This document shows, piece by piece, positions 17,823 to 26,351 of a stretch of 64,000 nt of DNA. The position numbers were made by a program, and so were the translations under genes. The stretch is taken from the NCBI GenBank assembly GCA_018268995.1, contig JAFDVL010000010.1:1-64000 (forward strand), given 5' to 3'. The notes under the pieces were generated by a model, which saw only the letters and a program-made list of their open reading frames with translations, ran no database searches and had not been told where the DNA came from. The first letter of the stretch is position 1. Every line of letters starts with the position of its first letter. Source of the DNA: Acidobacteriota bacterium (GTDB lineage: Bacteria > Acidobacteriota > Blastocatellia > RBC074).

Positions 17823-18350
17823 CTAGTTGCTTTGCACGGTCGGCCAATCCTTTGGCCCAAACGCGGCAATATTACCACTGACTTCTTCTCCTGCTTTCAC
17901 ATCAAAGGCGATAGCCTGGACAGGCCTGAAGACCATATTATTTATTTCAGCCATTTGATTTAGCTTCGGGTCCCAAATAACAACTTTACTTTCCTGCACC
18001 CCCGTCCCTTTTACTGGCTGATACGCAGCCTTGATCACCGTCACGCTACGAGTTGTGTTCGAGCGGCTTTCGTAAAAACTCTTGGCATTCGCGAGCGTAT
18101 TAAATGAAAGACTGAGCGTATAGGAGCCTTCTGCCAGTTGGCCGAGGCTGAAACTGCCATCGGCGTTCACTGCATAACGCATGGTATCGCCGTTCGACCT
18201 TCTCAGGGTTAGCTCCAATCCGGTAATCGTTTGAGCCGTTGGCAGCGTGTTGACTTGTACTTGTGCCTGGGCGGCGAGGGAAAACAGTGAAGCAGCAATA
18301 AAAGCCAAAACATTGAGCGTGATCGTTTGCAATTTAGTATGAGTTGTCAT
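17823..18350 (-). CDS. Hypothetical exported protein
   Basis: A 175-residue protein with a signal peptide ending near AAQAQ. The remainder is beta-rich, with a segment GSFSLGQLAEGSYTLSLSFN that resembles the carboxypeptidase-regulatory/Cna-B type of small beta fold used in extracellular proteins. I do not recognise a named family. The start at 18350 follows AGGAGA; a longer reading from 18437 would place 29 charged residues before the signal peptide. It is divergent from the sigma factor gene. Confidence 0.7.
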   Translation of the reverse strand: MTTHTKLQTITLNVLAFIAASLFSLAAQAQVQVNTLPTAQTITGLELTLRRSNGDTMRYAVNADGSFSLGQLAEGSYTLSLSFNTLANAKSFYESRSNTTRSVTVIKAAYQPVKGTGVQESKVVIWDPKLNQMAEINNMVFRPVQAIAFDVKAGEEVSGNIAAFGPKDWPTVQSN

Positions 18351-18601
18351 CGTGGTTCTCCTAGTAATTCGAGCAATTGTTGATTGCGCCAACGCGCGGT
18401 TATTTGTGCAGTGAAAGCGTTTTTCTTTTGCCTTCACTGATGTAGGCGAGAGCAGCGCAAAATCGGTATCATCGAAATTGCCACTTTTTTTCGTATCGGG
18501 AAAATTCGCTTGAGAAAACAGCCAGTTGTGACGCTATAATTACCTTGTTCGCTCCCCTCGATTTTTTCAGATGTAACAAACTAATAATGGAGGTAACCCC
18601 G

Positions 18602-19156
18602 ATGCCTCAAGATGTAACGCAACTCCTTGCGGAATGGCGCAATGGTGATCAGGCCGCACTGGATCAATTGATGCCGCTGGTGTATGACGAATTGCATCGC
18701 CTGGCCAAGCGTTATTTGTCCCACGAACGCCGTAATCACACCTTACAACCCACAGCCTTAGTCAATGAAGCATACCTGCGGCTGGCAGGGCAGCAGCAAA
18801 TTGAATGGCAGAGTCGCGCTCATTTTTTTGGCATTGCCGCGCAGGTGATGCGTCATTTGTTGGTAGATCACGCGCGGGCGCGACAGTTTGCCAAACGTGG
18901 CGGTGGGGCACAGCAAATCACGCTTGACGAGGTATCCGCCGTACAACCAGAAGCTGCTGTTGATATTCTTGCGCTCAACGAAGCCCTTGATCGGCTGGCC
19001 GATTTTGACAAGCGCAAGGCGCGCATTGTCGAGTTGCGATATTTTGGCGGACTCGGCACCGATGAAACCGCTGAAGTTCTGGGCCTTTCAGCGATTACCA
19101 TTAAGCGCGAATGGCTCAAGGCCAAAGCCTGGCTTTATCACGAAATGAGCAAATAA
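18602..19156 (+). CDS. ECF-type sigma factor (TIGR02999-like)
   Basis: A 184-residue sigma-70-family factor. Region 2 spans about residues 25-95 (YDELHRLAKRYLSHERRNHTLQPTALVNEAYLRLA), and region 4 lies at about 130-180 (RIVELRYFGGLGTDETAEVLGLSAITIKREW). The HTLQPTALVNEAYLRL stretch marks the TIGR02999 group, which is typical of Acidobacteriota and Planctomycetota and often sits before a Ser/Thr kinase, as here. The ATG at 18602 follows GGAGG; a start at 18587 would overlap that site. No anti-sigma gene is adjacent, so the kinase may control it. Confidence 0.9.
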   Translation: MPQDVTQLLAEWRNGDQAALDQLMPLVYDELHRLAKRYLSHERRNHTLQPTALVNEAYLRLAGQQQIEWQSRAHFFGIAAQVMRHLLVDHARARQFAKRGGGAQQITLDEVSAVQPEAAVDILALNEALDRLADFDKRKARIVELRYFGGLGTDETAEVLGLSAITIKREWLKAKAWLYHEMSK

Positions 19157-19176
19157 TAACGGGCATTTGCATCCTT

Positions 19177-21795
19177 ATGACCCCCGAACGCTGGCGAAAG
19201 ATTGACGAGATTTTTGATCGCATGTTGGATTGTGCGCCGCACGACCGAGAAACTTTGCTCGCTGAATATTGTGGGGCGGATGAAGAGTTGCGACGTGAAG
19301 TGGAAGCTTTGCTGGCGGCACACGAACAAGCACCGGAATTCATCGAAAAGCCTCCATTGACAGAAATGCAATCAGTCCTGGCGAATGACGCTCTCCGTCC
19401 TGCTTCTTTGCCAAAAATGTCAGAAATGATTGGGCAAACGCTGGGACATTATCGCCTGAATGCTTTGCTTGGGGCCGGAGGGATGGGAGAAGTCTATCGC
19501 GCATTGGATACACGCCTTGATCGTGAAGTTGCTGTTAAGGTTCTAACGCATAAACTGGCCCTCAACCCCGAAGCTCTCAAGCGCTTTGAGCGCGAGGCCA
19601 AAGCGGTGGCGGCGCTCTCGCATCCGAATATCCTGGCGATTCATGACTTTGGTGTTGATGGGGAAACCAGCTATGCGGTCACTGAATTGCTGAAAGGAGA
19701 AACGCTCCGCGAGCGATTGACGCGTTCCAATCTAAGTCAGCACGAAATCGTTGAGATTGCTGTCCAGATTGCCGAAGGATTGAGCGCTGCACATGCGCAA
19801 GGCATTATTCATCGTGATCTGAAACCGGAAAATATTTTTCTCACGACTGCCGGCGTCGTGAAGATTCTTGACTTTGGGATCGCTCGCATCAAGCCCTCAG
19901 CTACAGCCGCTTTGCCTGCGCAGGCTACGACGATAAGCAGTGTGACTGCCCCGGGGCGCATTATTGGCACCATCGGCTATATGTCACCTGAACAGGTGCG
20001 AGGCGAAGCTGTGGATGCGCCCAGTGACATCTTTGCTTTTGGTTGTGTTTTCTTTGAAATGTTATTTGGCACGCGTCCTTTTGCACGGGCAACGACGGCG
20101 GAAACGATGGCCGCGATTTTGCGCGATGATCCTTTACCAGTCTCGGAAAAAGACCTCACTTTACCTGTCGCGCTGAAACGTTTATTGCTGCGCTGTCTTG
20201 CCAAACACCCAGCTGATCGTTATCAATCGGCCCGCGATTTGGTTGTTGATCTGAAGTCCTTACCTGCACCTGCGGCAACTTCTCGTTTGCAGTTCCTCAA
20301 AATATCAAAGCGTACTTTGGTCTTACTCCTGGCAGGATTGTTGTTAAGTCTTATGATCGGACTTTATTTCAAACGGTGGAAGCCGGAGGCTGCGATCAAT
20401 TCACTGGCAGTGTTGCCTTTGGTGAGTATCGAGCCGGATGCTCAAGTGGAATCTCTAGCTGAGGGCGTGGTTGAAGGAATCATTACACAGCTTTCACAAT
20501 TGCCAGATTTGCGTGTGATGGCGCGCAGCACGGTCTTTAAATACAAAGATCAGGCGCATAATCCACAGGCCGTCGGACAGCAGCTTAAAGTACAAGCAGT
20601 GTTGACAGGGCGCATTGTGCGGAAGGGGGAATCAATTGCGATCAGCACTGAGTTGGTTAATGTGGCGGATGGTTCATTGCTCTGGGGCGAAAAATATGAT
20701 CGCCCGTTAACGGATTTGACCCCTTTGCAATCCGAAATAGCTGAGCGTGTTTCTGATCAACTTCATCTTTCCATCAAGAACCCGGATCACGTTCGCTTGC
20801 GTAAGCGAAGCACTAAAAATAACGAGGCGTATCAGCTGTATCTATACGGACGATATCAACTCAATAAAAGAACGGATGAATCCATCCTCAAAAGCATTGA
20901 GTATTTCAAGCAAGCAATAGCGAAAGATTCAGCTTACGCGCTGGCCTACGCTGGCTTGGCCGATGCGTATTTTTTGGGGTCTGGTAATCCTGGATTGCCG
21001 CGCAATGAGGCAATGCCGCAAGCCAAAACGTTTGCTGAAAAAGCCGTCGGACTGGATGCGAATTCTTCTGAAGCGCAAACGTCGTTGGCGATGATTCGAT
21101 TGTTTTATGATTATGATTGGGTTCAGGCCGAACGTGGCTTCCAACGTGCGATTGAATGTAACGCTGGCTATGTAACGGCGCATCACTGGTACGGAATTCT
21201 TCTCTATGCACTGGGCCGATTTGCTGCCGCCCAGCAGGAATTACGAATCGCCAAAGATTTAGACCCGCTTTCACTTCCGCTCAGCACAGAAATCGGGTTA
21301 TGCCATTACTTTGCTCGTGAATACGATCAAGCCATTGCGCAATTTCAGCAGACGCTTGAACTTGATCCGCAGTGGCTTGACGCTCGCCGATGGCTGGCGG
21401 GCACGTATTTTCAGCAGCGCCGGGAATCTGAGGCGATTGCAGAGTATTTGAAAATCGCAGCTATGAGTGGCGAAAAGCAAGAAAATATTGATGCTTTGCG
21501 TGGGGCAGCGGAAAGGGACAGCATGCGCGGTTATTGGCAAGCTCGCCTTAAGATTTTAAGTAATCCTGCACGAATCAATTCTGTGTCCCCATTTAATCTG
21601 GCTTCGCTCAATGCCAATCTGGGCAACAAAGAAGAAGCCTTAATGTGGCTCGAAAAAGCCTTTGCTGAACGAATTAACGGCACTCGTGAAGTAAGTGGTT
21701 TGCTTTACCTCAAAGTTGATCCGCGTTTTGATTTATTACGCCGTGACGTGCGCTTCGCGCAATTGTTGCAGACGATCAGCCTTTCCCCCCAATAA
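19177..21795 (+). CDS. Membrane Ser/Thr protein kinase with TolB-like and TPR domains
   Basis: An 872-residue sensor-type kinase. A short N-terminal helical region (ERWRKIDEIFDRMLDCAP) leads into a kinase domain at about 85-345. It shows the glycine loop LGAGGMGEVYRA, VAVK lysine, HRDLKPEN catalytic loop, DFG and GTIGYMSPEQ. One transmembrane helix (about 380-400) follows, then a TolB-like/adenylate-cyclase-associated beta domain (NSLAVLPLVSIEPDAQVESL) and several TPR units to the end. All catalytic residues are present, so it should be active. It lies 20 bases after the sigma gene on the same strand, and together they probably form a signalling unit. A terminator follows. Confidence 0.92.
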   Translation: MTPERWRKIDEIFDRMLDCAPHDRETLLAEYCGADEELRREVEALLAAHEQAPEFIEKPPLTEMQSVLANDALRPASLPKMSEMIGQTLGHYRLNALLGAGGMGEVYRALDTRLDREVAVKVLTHKLALNPEALKRFEREAKAVAALSHPNILAIHDFGVDGETSYAVTELLKGETLRERLTRSNLSQHEIVEIAVQIAEGLSAAHAQGIIHRDLKPENIFLTTAGVVKILDFGIARIKPSATAALPAQATTISSVTAPGRIIGTIGYMSPEQVRGEAVDAPSDIFAFGCVFFEMLFGTRPFARATTAETMAAILRDDPLPVSEKDLTLPVALKRLLLRCLAKHPADRYQSARDLVVDLKSLPAPAATSRLQFLKISKRTLVLLLAGLLLSLMIGLYFKRWKPEAAINSLAVLPLVSIEPDAQVESLAEGVVEGIITQLSQLPDLRVMARSTVFKYKDQAHNPQAVGQQLKVQAVLTGRIVRKGESIAISTELVNVADGSLLWGEKYDRPLTDLTPLQSEIAERVSDQLHLSIKNPDHVRLRKRSTKNNEAYQLYLYGRYQLNKRTDESILKSIEYFKQAIAKDSAYALAYAGLADAYFLGSGNPGLPRNEAMPQAKTFAEKAVGLDANSSEAQTSLAMIRLFYDYDWVQAERGFQRAIECNAGYVTAHHWYGILLYALGRFAAAQQELRIAKDLDPLSLPLSTEIGLCHYFAREYDQAIAQFQQTLELDPQWLDARRWLAGTYFQQRRESEAIAEYLKIAAMSGEKQENIDALRGAAERDSMRGYWQARLKILSNPARINSVSPFNLASLNANLGNKEEALMWLEKAFAERINGTREVSGLLYLKVDPRFDLLRRDVRFAQLLQTISLSPQ

Positions 21796-21816
21796 GAAAA
21801 TATCTCGAAAAAAGAA

Positions 21817-21845
21817 AAAGGGAAGAGCGCATAACTCTTCCCTTT
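21817..21845. terminator. Bidirectional terminator
   Basis: AAAGGGAAGAG (21817-21827) pairs perfectly with CTCTTCCCTTT (21835-21845) around a 7-base loop. It lies between the convergent kinase gene and the gene on the opposite strand, with A-rich sequence on the left and Ts on the right. Confidence 0.85.
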
Positions 21846-21871
21846 ATTTCCATTCGTTATTGCCTGTGCTC

Positions 21872-23329
21872 TCAGTGCTGGCAAATCTTTTCAGTGAGAT
21901 TGCCGAGGTTGAAGCGGCGGATGTCATTCGCCTGTTCACGCTCAACCTTGCGCAGTTCTTCGGCAATGTAATCGCGTACACGGCCATTGGACGAGTAGAT
22001 CAAATCTTCGACCATTTGACGCAATGCTTCACTTAGGCCAGCCGCAAACTCGACGGGTTGCGCTGTCCCCACAAAAACGATTTCCTTATCCTGATATTCA
22101 AACTCCGCTGCAAATGGATCGAGGAAGGGATAACGTTCCGTAACGGCTAACAACCCTGCGCGTAACGCCGTTGGGAATGAGCTTCCGCGTCCGGCAACGG
22201 TCATGCCTCGCTCAACAGCAGCAACAACTTGACTCATCAGCTGCATCAGGTCGCGCATCTCATTGCCCGATTTCGGCGTTTCAGGAAGTGGTGCCGGAGT
22301 GACTTGTGCTGCTGACACGGTGGTCGCAACTGGCGAAGCCGCCTGACCATTTGGCAACAGAGTCGGACGGGCAGGTGCTTCGACTTCGACGACTTCAAGA
22401 ATATCCTCAAAACTATTCGCTTTTGCCTTAACTTCGACTACCGGTGCCTCTGCCACAACTGGTTCAGATTTACTGCCAGAGGGTAACAAAGATTCATAGT
22501 AAGGCGCGGCAGGTGCAGCTGTTGGTGCTGTCGTCGTTGAGGCTGTCGTCACATTTGCGCTGGGCGGCGCTGCTGGCGCAGTCTGGACGGGCTGCGGCGT
22601 CACTTGCACCTGTGGCGGCGCTGGCGTGGCCGGTGGTGGTGTTACTGTCACACCGGGAGCCGGTTGCGCATTTGCCTGTGAAATAAGGCGATTCAGACTG
22701 GCTTCGACCTCTTTGTCGTCAATGGGAGGAATCGCCGCTGAGTTTGCCTGACGGTAGACATTGAAGATCGCAACTTCAGTTTCGCTATCTTTGGTCAGCG
22801 AATTCAGCGCTTCCGGGCCAAACAGATGATCGTCGCCCGTTGCACAGGCTGCCTCAACTGTATCTCCTTCGACAAAAATTAATCCCCGTTTCTTATTATT
22901 GACGGATTCAAAGGCCAGATTAATAAAGTAGGTGCGGCGCTCGCTGGCCAGCTTTTTGATCAGCTTGGCAATGTTTGCCCAGTCGCTGGTGAGGTTGCTG
23001 TAAATTACTTCGCCGTCTGCGATCCCTGCCAACGTTCGTACGATTTCTTTTTGCAGGTAATATACCGAAAGTGAACCTTTAGCTTGTTGAGAAAGGCGAA
23101 TCAATTGTTCTTGAATCGCCATGCCAGCGCGTTGGTCTTGTCCGGCGATTTCTGCTGCATTAATAACTTTTCCGTCCTGGATGAACAGATATCCACTGGT
23201 TTGTGGGAAGGTGAGATAAATGTAGCCACTGAAATTTTCAGCTTTTAGTTCTTCGAGCAGCCCTTCCATACGCACAAATGTCGTACTGAGCTTCTCATGC
23301 ATTGGCTTACCTTTGGGAATGTAGTACAT
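21872..23329 (-). CDS. Uncharacterised 485-residue protein with Pro/Ala-rich linker
   Basis: No signal peptide or membrane helix is seen, so it is probably cytoplasmic. Residues 1 to about 200 form two alpha/beta repeats; the first (ENFSGYIYLTFPQTSGYLFIQDGKVINA) resembles the DUF4388/PATAN type found in gliding and signalling proteins of deltaproteobacteria and Acidobacteriota. Residues about 220-360 are a low-complexity Pro/Ala/Thr/Val linker. The last 120 residues form a compact domain ending in basic helices. The function is unknown; a structural or regulatory role is a guess. Start at 23329; an ATG at 23302 is an alternative with a better AAAGG site. Confidence 0.75.
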   Translation of the reverse strand: MYYIPKGKPMHEKLSTTFVRMEGLLEELKAENFSGYIYLTFPQTSGYLFIQDGKVINAAEIAGQDQRAGMAIQEQLIRLSQQAKGSLSVYYLQKEIVRTLAGIADGEVIYSNLTSDWANIAKLIKKLASERRTYFINLAFESVNNKKRGLIFVEGDTVEAACATGDDHLFGPEALNSLTKDSETEVAIFNVYRQANSAAIPPIDDKEVEASLNRLISQANAQPAPGVTVTPPPATPAPPQVQVTPQPVQTAPAAPPSANVTTASTTTAPTAAPAAPYYESLLPSGSKSEPVVAEAPVVEVKAKANSFEDILEVVEVEAPARPTLLPNGQAASPVATTVSAAQVTPAPLPETPKSGNEMRDLMQLMSQVVAAVERGMTVAGRGSSFPTALRAGLLAVTERYPFLDPFAAEFEYQDKEIVFVGTAQPVEFAAGLSEALRQMVEDLIYSSNGRVRDYIAEELRKVEREQANDIRRFNLGNLTEKICQH

Positions 23330-23677
23330 AGGCTCTCTCTTCTAATACAGGTTTGGGGACGGTGAATGGTTCGGTTTTACGATGTTCTGGACTCGAAAGC
23401 GTCGCGGATGCGCAGGTTCTAAAAAAACAGAAAATCAACGGGGGTTGAGTTAATGCTTGCTAAACACCAGCAAACAGCGGGCAGTCTAGCAAAACACTTA
23501 AGTGAAGTCAATCAACTCTTTGATAGGCGTGGGTTTGTGGTTTTCCTTACAACGGGTTGCTCATTTAACAGGATGGGGTTTTACCTCGATTTAGGGGGCG
23601 ATGTGGAATTTTTACCGGGCTTTGACGGCGAGTCATTTTGCCCGAAACTGATTTGAGGCTGAGTCTGTAAATTGATT
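23330..23677. other. 348-base divergent intergenic region
   Basis: It separates two divergent genes and should hold both promoters. A 67-codon plus-strand frame at 23453-23656 has no recognisable domain and is probably chance. I see no repeat or strong hairpin. Confidence 0.5.
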
Positions 23678-24325
23678 ATGACAAACAAAAAAGCAGTTAT
23701 TTGGGATTTGGACGGAACCTTAATTGATTCTGTCTCTCATCACTGAGAGTCGTGGCGCGTGGCCATGAAAGCGGAAGGTTTTCATTTTACGCACGAACAA
23801 TTCGTTGCAGATTTTGGTAAGCGTAACGATGAGATTCTGCGCCATCGTTTAGGGCTTGATCTTTCTGATGAAGACATGCGCCGTATTGCATGGGTGAAAG
23901 AAGAATTGTATCGTGAGTCGGTACGAACCAAGGGCATAGAGCTTTTACCTGGCGTCGAATATTGGCTGCAAACCTTGCAAGCCAATGGTTGGTTACAAGC
24001 TCTTGGCACATCTGCTCCCCGCGCCAATATCGTTGCCATCTTTGATGTACTCGGCATCAATACGTTTTTTGCAGCCATTTCTTCTTCAGAAGACGTGACG
24101 AGCGGCAAGCCCGCCCCGGACGTCTTTCTGGCGGCAGCCCGAAAACTTGAGGTCGAGCCGGAAAATTGTGTCGTCATTGAAGATGCTCCGGCGGGTATTG
24201 AAGCTGGCAAACGTGCTGGCATGAAAACCATCGGCGTCCTGACGACGCATGCCGAATTACAAGCTGACATCACCGTAAAATCGCTCCTGGATTTACCACG
24301 AGACTATTTCGAGCGATTGTTCTGA
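23678..24325 (+). CDS. HAD-superfamily phosphatase (beta-PGM-like) with in-frame UGA at codon 23
   Basis: Reading through UGA at 23744-23746 gives 215 residues. Motif I is IWDLDGTLIDS, motif II is TSAPRA, motif III is K in SGKPAPDVF and motif IV is VIEDAPAGIEAGKRAG, so all HAD catalytic motifs are present. The UGA falls in DSVSHH-UGA-ESWRVAM, at the start of the cap. Here beta-phosphoglucomutase-like relatives usually have an aromatic residue (often Trp or Tyr), not Cys. The start ATG is 23678. If the UGA were a true stop, the remaining fragment would begin at 23765 or so and lack motif I, so it would be dead. Options: Sec insertion, a recent nonsense mutation of UGG, or a sequencing error. 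Confidence 0.65.
23765..23785 (+). promoter_or_regulatory. Candidate SECIS-like hairpin in the HAD gene
   Basis: ATGAAA (23765-23770) pairs with TTTCAT (23780-23785), closing a 9-base loop that begins with G, 24 bases after the UGA. A competing stem CGTGGC/GCCATG (23751-23767) lies nearer. The AT-rich stem is weak, so the support is weaker than for the other two. Confidence 0.3.
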
Positions 24326-24338
24326 CCAAGGAGGATTC

Positions 24339-25367
24339 ATGACCCGAAATAAGCTTTACGTTTTCTGCTTTGTTGTCATCCTGAGTTTGACTGCGCAAGC
24401 GCAGGTAAGAAAATCGGACTCAATTTTCACCGAAACCTCACCTCCGAAAATTCACCGCTCTGCGACCGAAGCAATCCAGATAAATCCCGCCTTAGCCACC
24501 GTGACGCGTGAGCTGACCTATTGCAAAGCTGGAGCTACGGATTTGCGGATGGATGCCTATGTACCAACTCAACGGACTGCCCGTCCCTTTCCGGCCTTGA
24601 TTTACATTCACGGGGGAGCGTGGATTACAGGCGATAAAGATGAAGGCCCTATCGAAGCGGATCTGCCGGAATTACTGGCACGGGGCTATGCTGTTTTTTC
24701 AATCAACTATCGCCTGGCCCCGATTAATCAGTTTCCCAGCCAGATTCAGGATTGCAAATGTGCCGTGCGGTCTATCCGTGCGAATGCTGCGCGCCACAAT
24801 ATTGATCCAGCGCGCATTGGTGTTTGGGGTTCAAGTGCTGGCGGCCATCTCGCCGCGTTGCTCGGCACCACCAATGGCATTGACGCATTTGAAGGCTTCA
24901 GTGGCTACCCGGAAACTTCTTCTGCGGTGCAAGCCGTCGCCACTTATTTTGGCCCGACTGATTTGACGACTTCTGATTGGGGCTTTTTTGACAAGGTTGG
25001 ATTCCTGCTTGTTTTCGGAACGTCAAAGAATTGGGCCAAAGTCAGCCCGATTAACTACGTCACCAGGGGGGACGCTCCATTTTTTGTGGTCGGCGGAGAT
25101 CGGGATGACAAAGTGGATGTGCGCCAGTCGCAATCGTTTTATGCCAGGCTGCAAAGTGCAGGCGTCCCTTCGGATTTGCTGATCGTCAAAAACTGCGATC
25201 ACGAATTTGCGCCTAAAGGCGGTGCACTCAATCCATCGCGGGCAGAGGTCACAAAACGGCTGGCCGATTTCTTTGATAAACATATTCGCCTGACGACAAG
25301 CCCAACGCTTGCCAGTCAGTCGTCGCGCGTGGTGAACTCGCGCCAGGCCATAATCTCACAGCAATAG
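24339..25367 (+). CDS. Exported alpha/beta-hydrolase esterase (BD-FAE/lipase-like)
   Basis: A 342-residue protein with a signal peptide (MTRNKLYVFCFVVILSLTAQA). The hydrolase domain shows the oxyanion motif YIHGGAWITGDK, the nucleophile elbow GVWGSSAGGHLAALLG, an Asp in GGDRDDKVD and a His in CDHEFAP, a complete Ser-Asp-His set. This branch (acetylxylan/feruloyl esterase-like, also carboxylesterases) deacylates small esters or polysaccharides. It starts 13 bases after the HAD gene and follows an AGGAGG site, so they probably share a transcript. Confidence 0.88.
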   Translation: MTRNKLYVFCFVVILSLTAQAQVRKSDSIFTETSPPKIHRSATEAIQINPALATVTRELTYCKAGATDLRMDAYVPTQRTARPFPALIYIHGGAWITGDKDEGPIEADLPELLARGYAVFSINYRLAPINQFPSQIQDCKCAVRSIRANAARHNIDPARIGVWGSSAGGHLAALLGTTNGIDAFEGFSGYPETSSAVQAVATYFGPTDLTTSDWGFFDKVGFLLVFGTSKNWAKVSPINYVTRGDAPFFVVGGDRDDKVDVRQSQSFYARLQSAGVPSDLLIVKNCDHEFAPKGGALNPSRAEVTKRLADFFDKHIRLTTSPTLASQSSRVVNSRQAIISQQ

Positions 25368-25440
25368 CTTTATACCGCGAGAAGCAGGAAGTATGCTTTG
25401 GCCTGCTTGCTGCTTCTCAACACTAAGCCTGATAGCTTTT

Positions 25441-26280
25441 ATGAAAATCGTAGACACGCATCAACATCTTTGGGATTTGGATAAATTTTCCTATTCGTGG
25501 ACAAAAGGAAATGCGACCTTGAACCGCAGCTTTCGATTAACTGATTATCGTGAGGCCACAAAAGGACTGGACATTGATAAGACCGTCTTTCTGGAATGTG
25601 ATGTGGACGAGCAGTTTCAAGTGGACGAAGCGAAATACATCTGCTCACTGGCCGAGAAAAAAGAAAACAAGCTTGCCGGCGTCGTCGCTTCGGCACGACC
25701 GGAAAAACCGGGATTTGAAGAATACCTGAAGAAAATCGTGCATCCGAATCTGAAAGGCATTCGCCGCATTCTGCACGTCGTGCCGGATGACACCGTGGAC
25801 ACGCCCGGCTTCATTGCAAACGTTAACAAACTTGCCAGCTATCATCTCTCGTTCGATATTTGCGTGCTTGCGCGCCAATTGCCGATTGCCATTCGCCTCA
25901 TCAAAGAATGTCCCAATGTGCAATTCGTCCTCGACCATTGCGGCAACCCACGCATTATGGAAAGAGAGTTTTCGCCTTGGAGTGACCGCATCGCTGAGGT
26001 CGCCAGCTATCCGAACGTGGTCGGCAAAATCTCCGGCATCGTCACCAACGCGGAGCCGAAAAAGTGGACGCCCGCCGATTTGAAACCCTATGTGGATCAC
26101 ATGATCAAAAGCTTCGGCTGGAATCGTGTGATGTTTGGTAGCGACTGGCCGGTATGTTTACTGAATGGTACGCTCAAACATTGGGCGGATGCGCTGAAGG
26201 TGATTACAAAGGATGCAGGAGAGGCGAATCAGCGAAAGTTATTTCACGATAATGCAGTGCGTGTGTATCGGTTGGGATAA
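25441..26280 (+). CDS. Amidohydrolase of the L-fuconolactonase/2-pyrone-4,6-dicarboxylate type
   Basis: A 279-residue TIM-barrel metal hydrolase (amidohydrolase 2 family). The N-terminal VDTHQHLWDLDKFSYSW carries the HxH metal motif. LDHCGNPRI carries another ligand region and MFGSDWPVCLLNG near the C-terminus the catalytic Asp. Relatives open sugar lactones such as L-fuconolactone or L-rhamnonolactone. The start at 25441 is chosen because families begin here; the ribosome site is weak. It is cytoplasmic. Confidence 0.87.
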   Translation: MKIVDTHQHLWDLDKFSYSWTKGNATLNRSFRLTDYREATKGLDIDKTVFLECDVDEQFQVDEAKYICSLAEKKENKLAGVVASARPEKPGFEEYLKKIVHPNLKGIRRILHVVPDDTVDTPGFIANVNKLASYHLSFDICVLARQLPIAIRLIKECPNVQFVLDHCGNPRIMEREFSPWSDRIAEVASYPNVVGKISGIVTNAEPKKWTPADLKPYVDHMIKSFGWNRVMFGSDWPVCLLNGTLKHWADALKVITKDAGEANQRKLFHDNAVRVYRLG

Positions 26281-26351
26281 GGTGAATTATCCGTGCGGGT
26301 GGGGTTGTCTGAGGAAGTCCCACCCACTACTACCGGCGTTTCATGTCGCAA

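Noticed and set aside
23453..23656. 67-residue plus-strand frame between the unknown gene and the HAD gene
   Set aside because: No recognisable domain, and it lies in a divergent promoter region.
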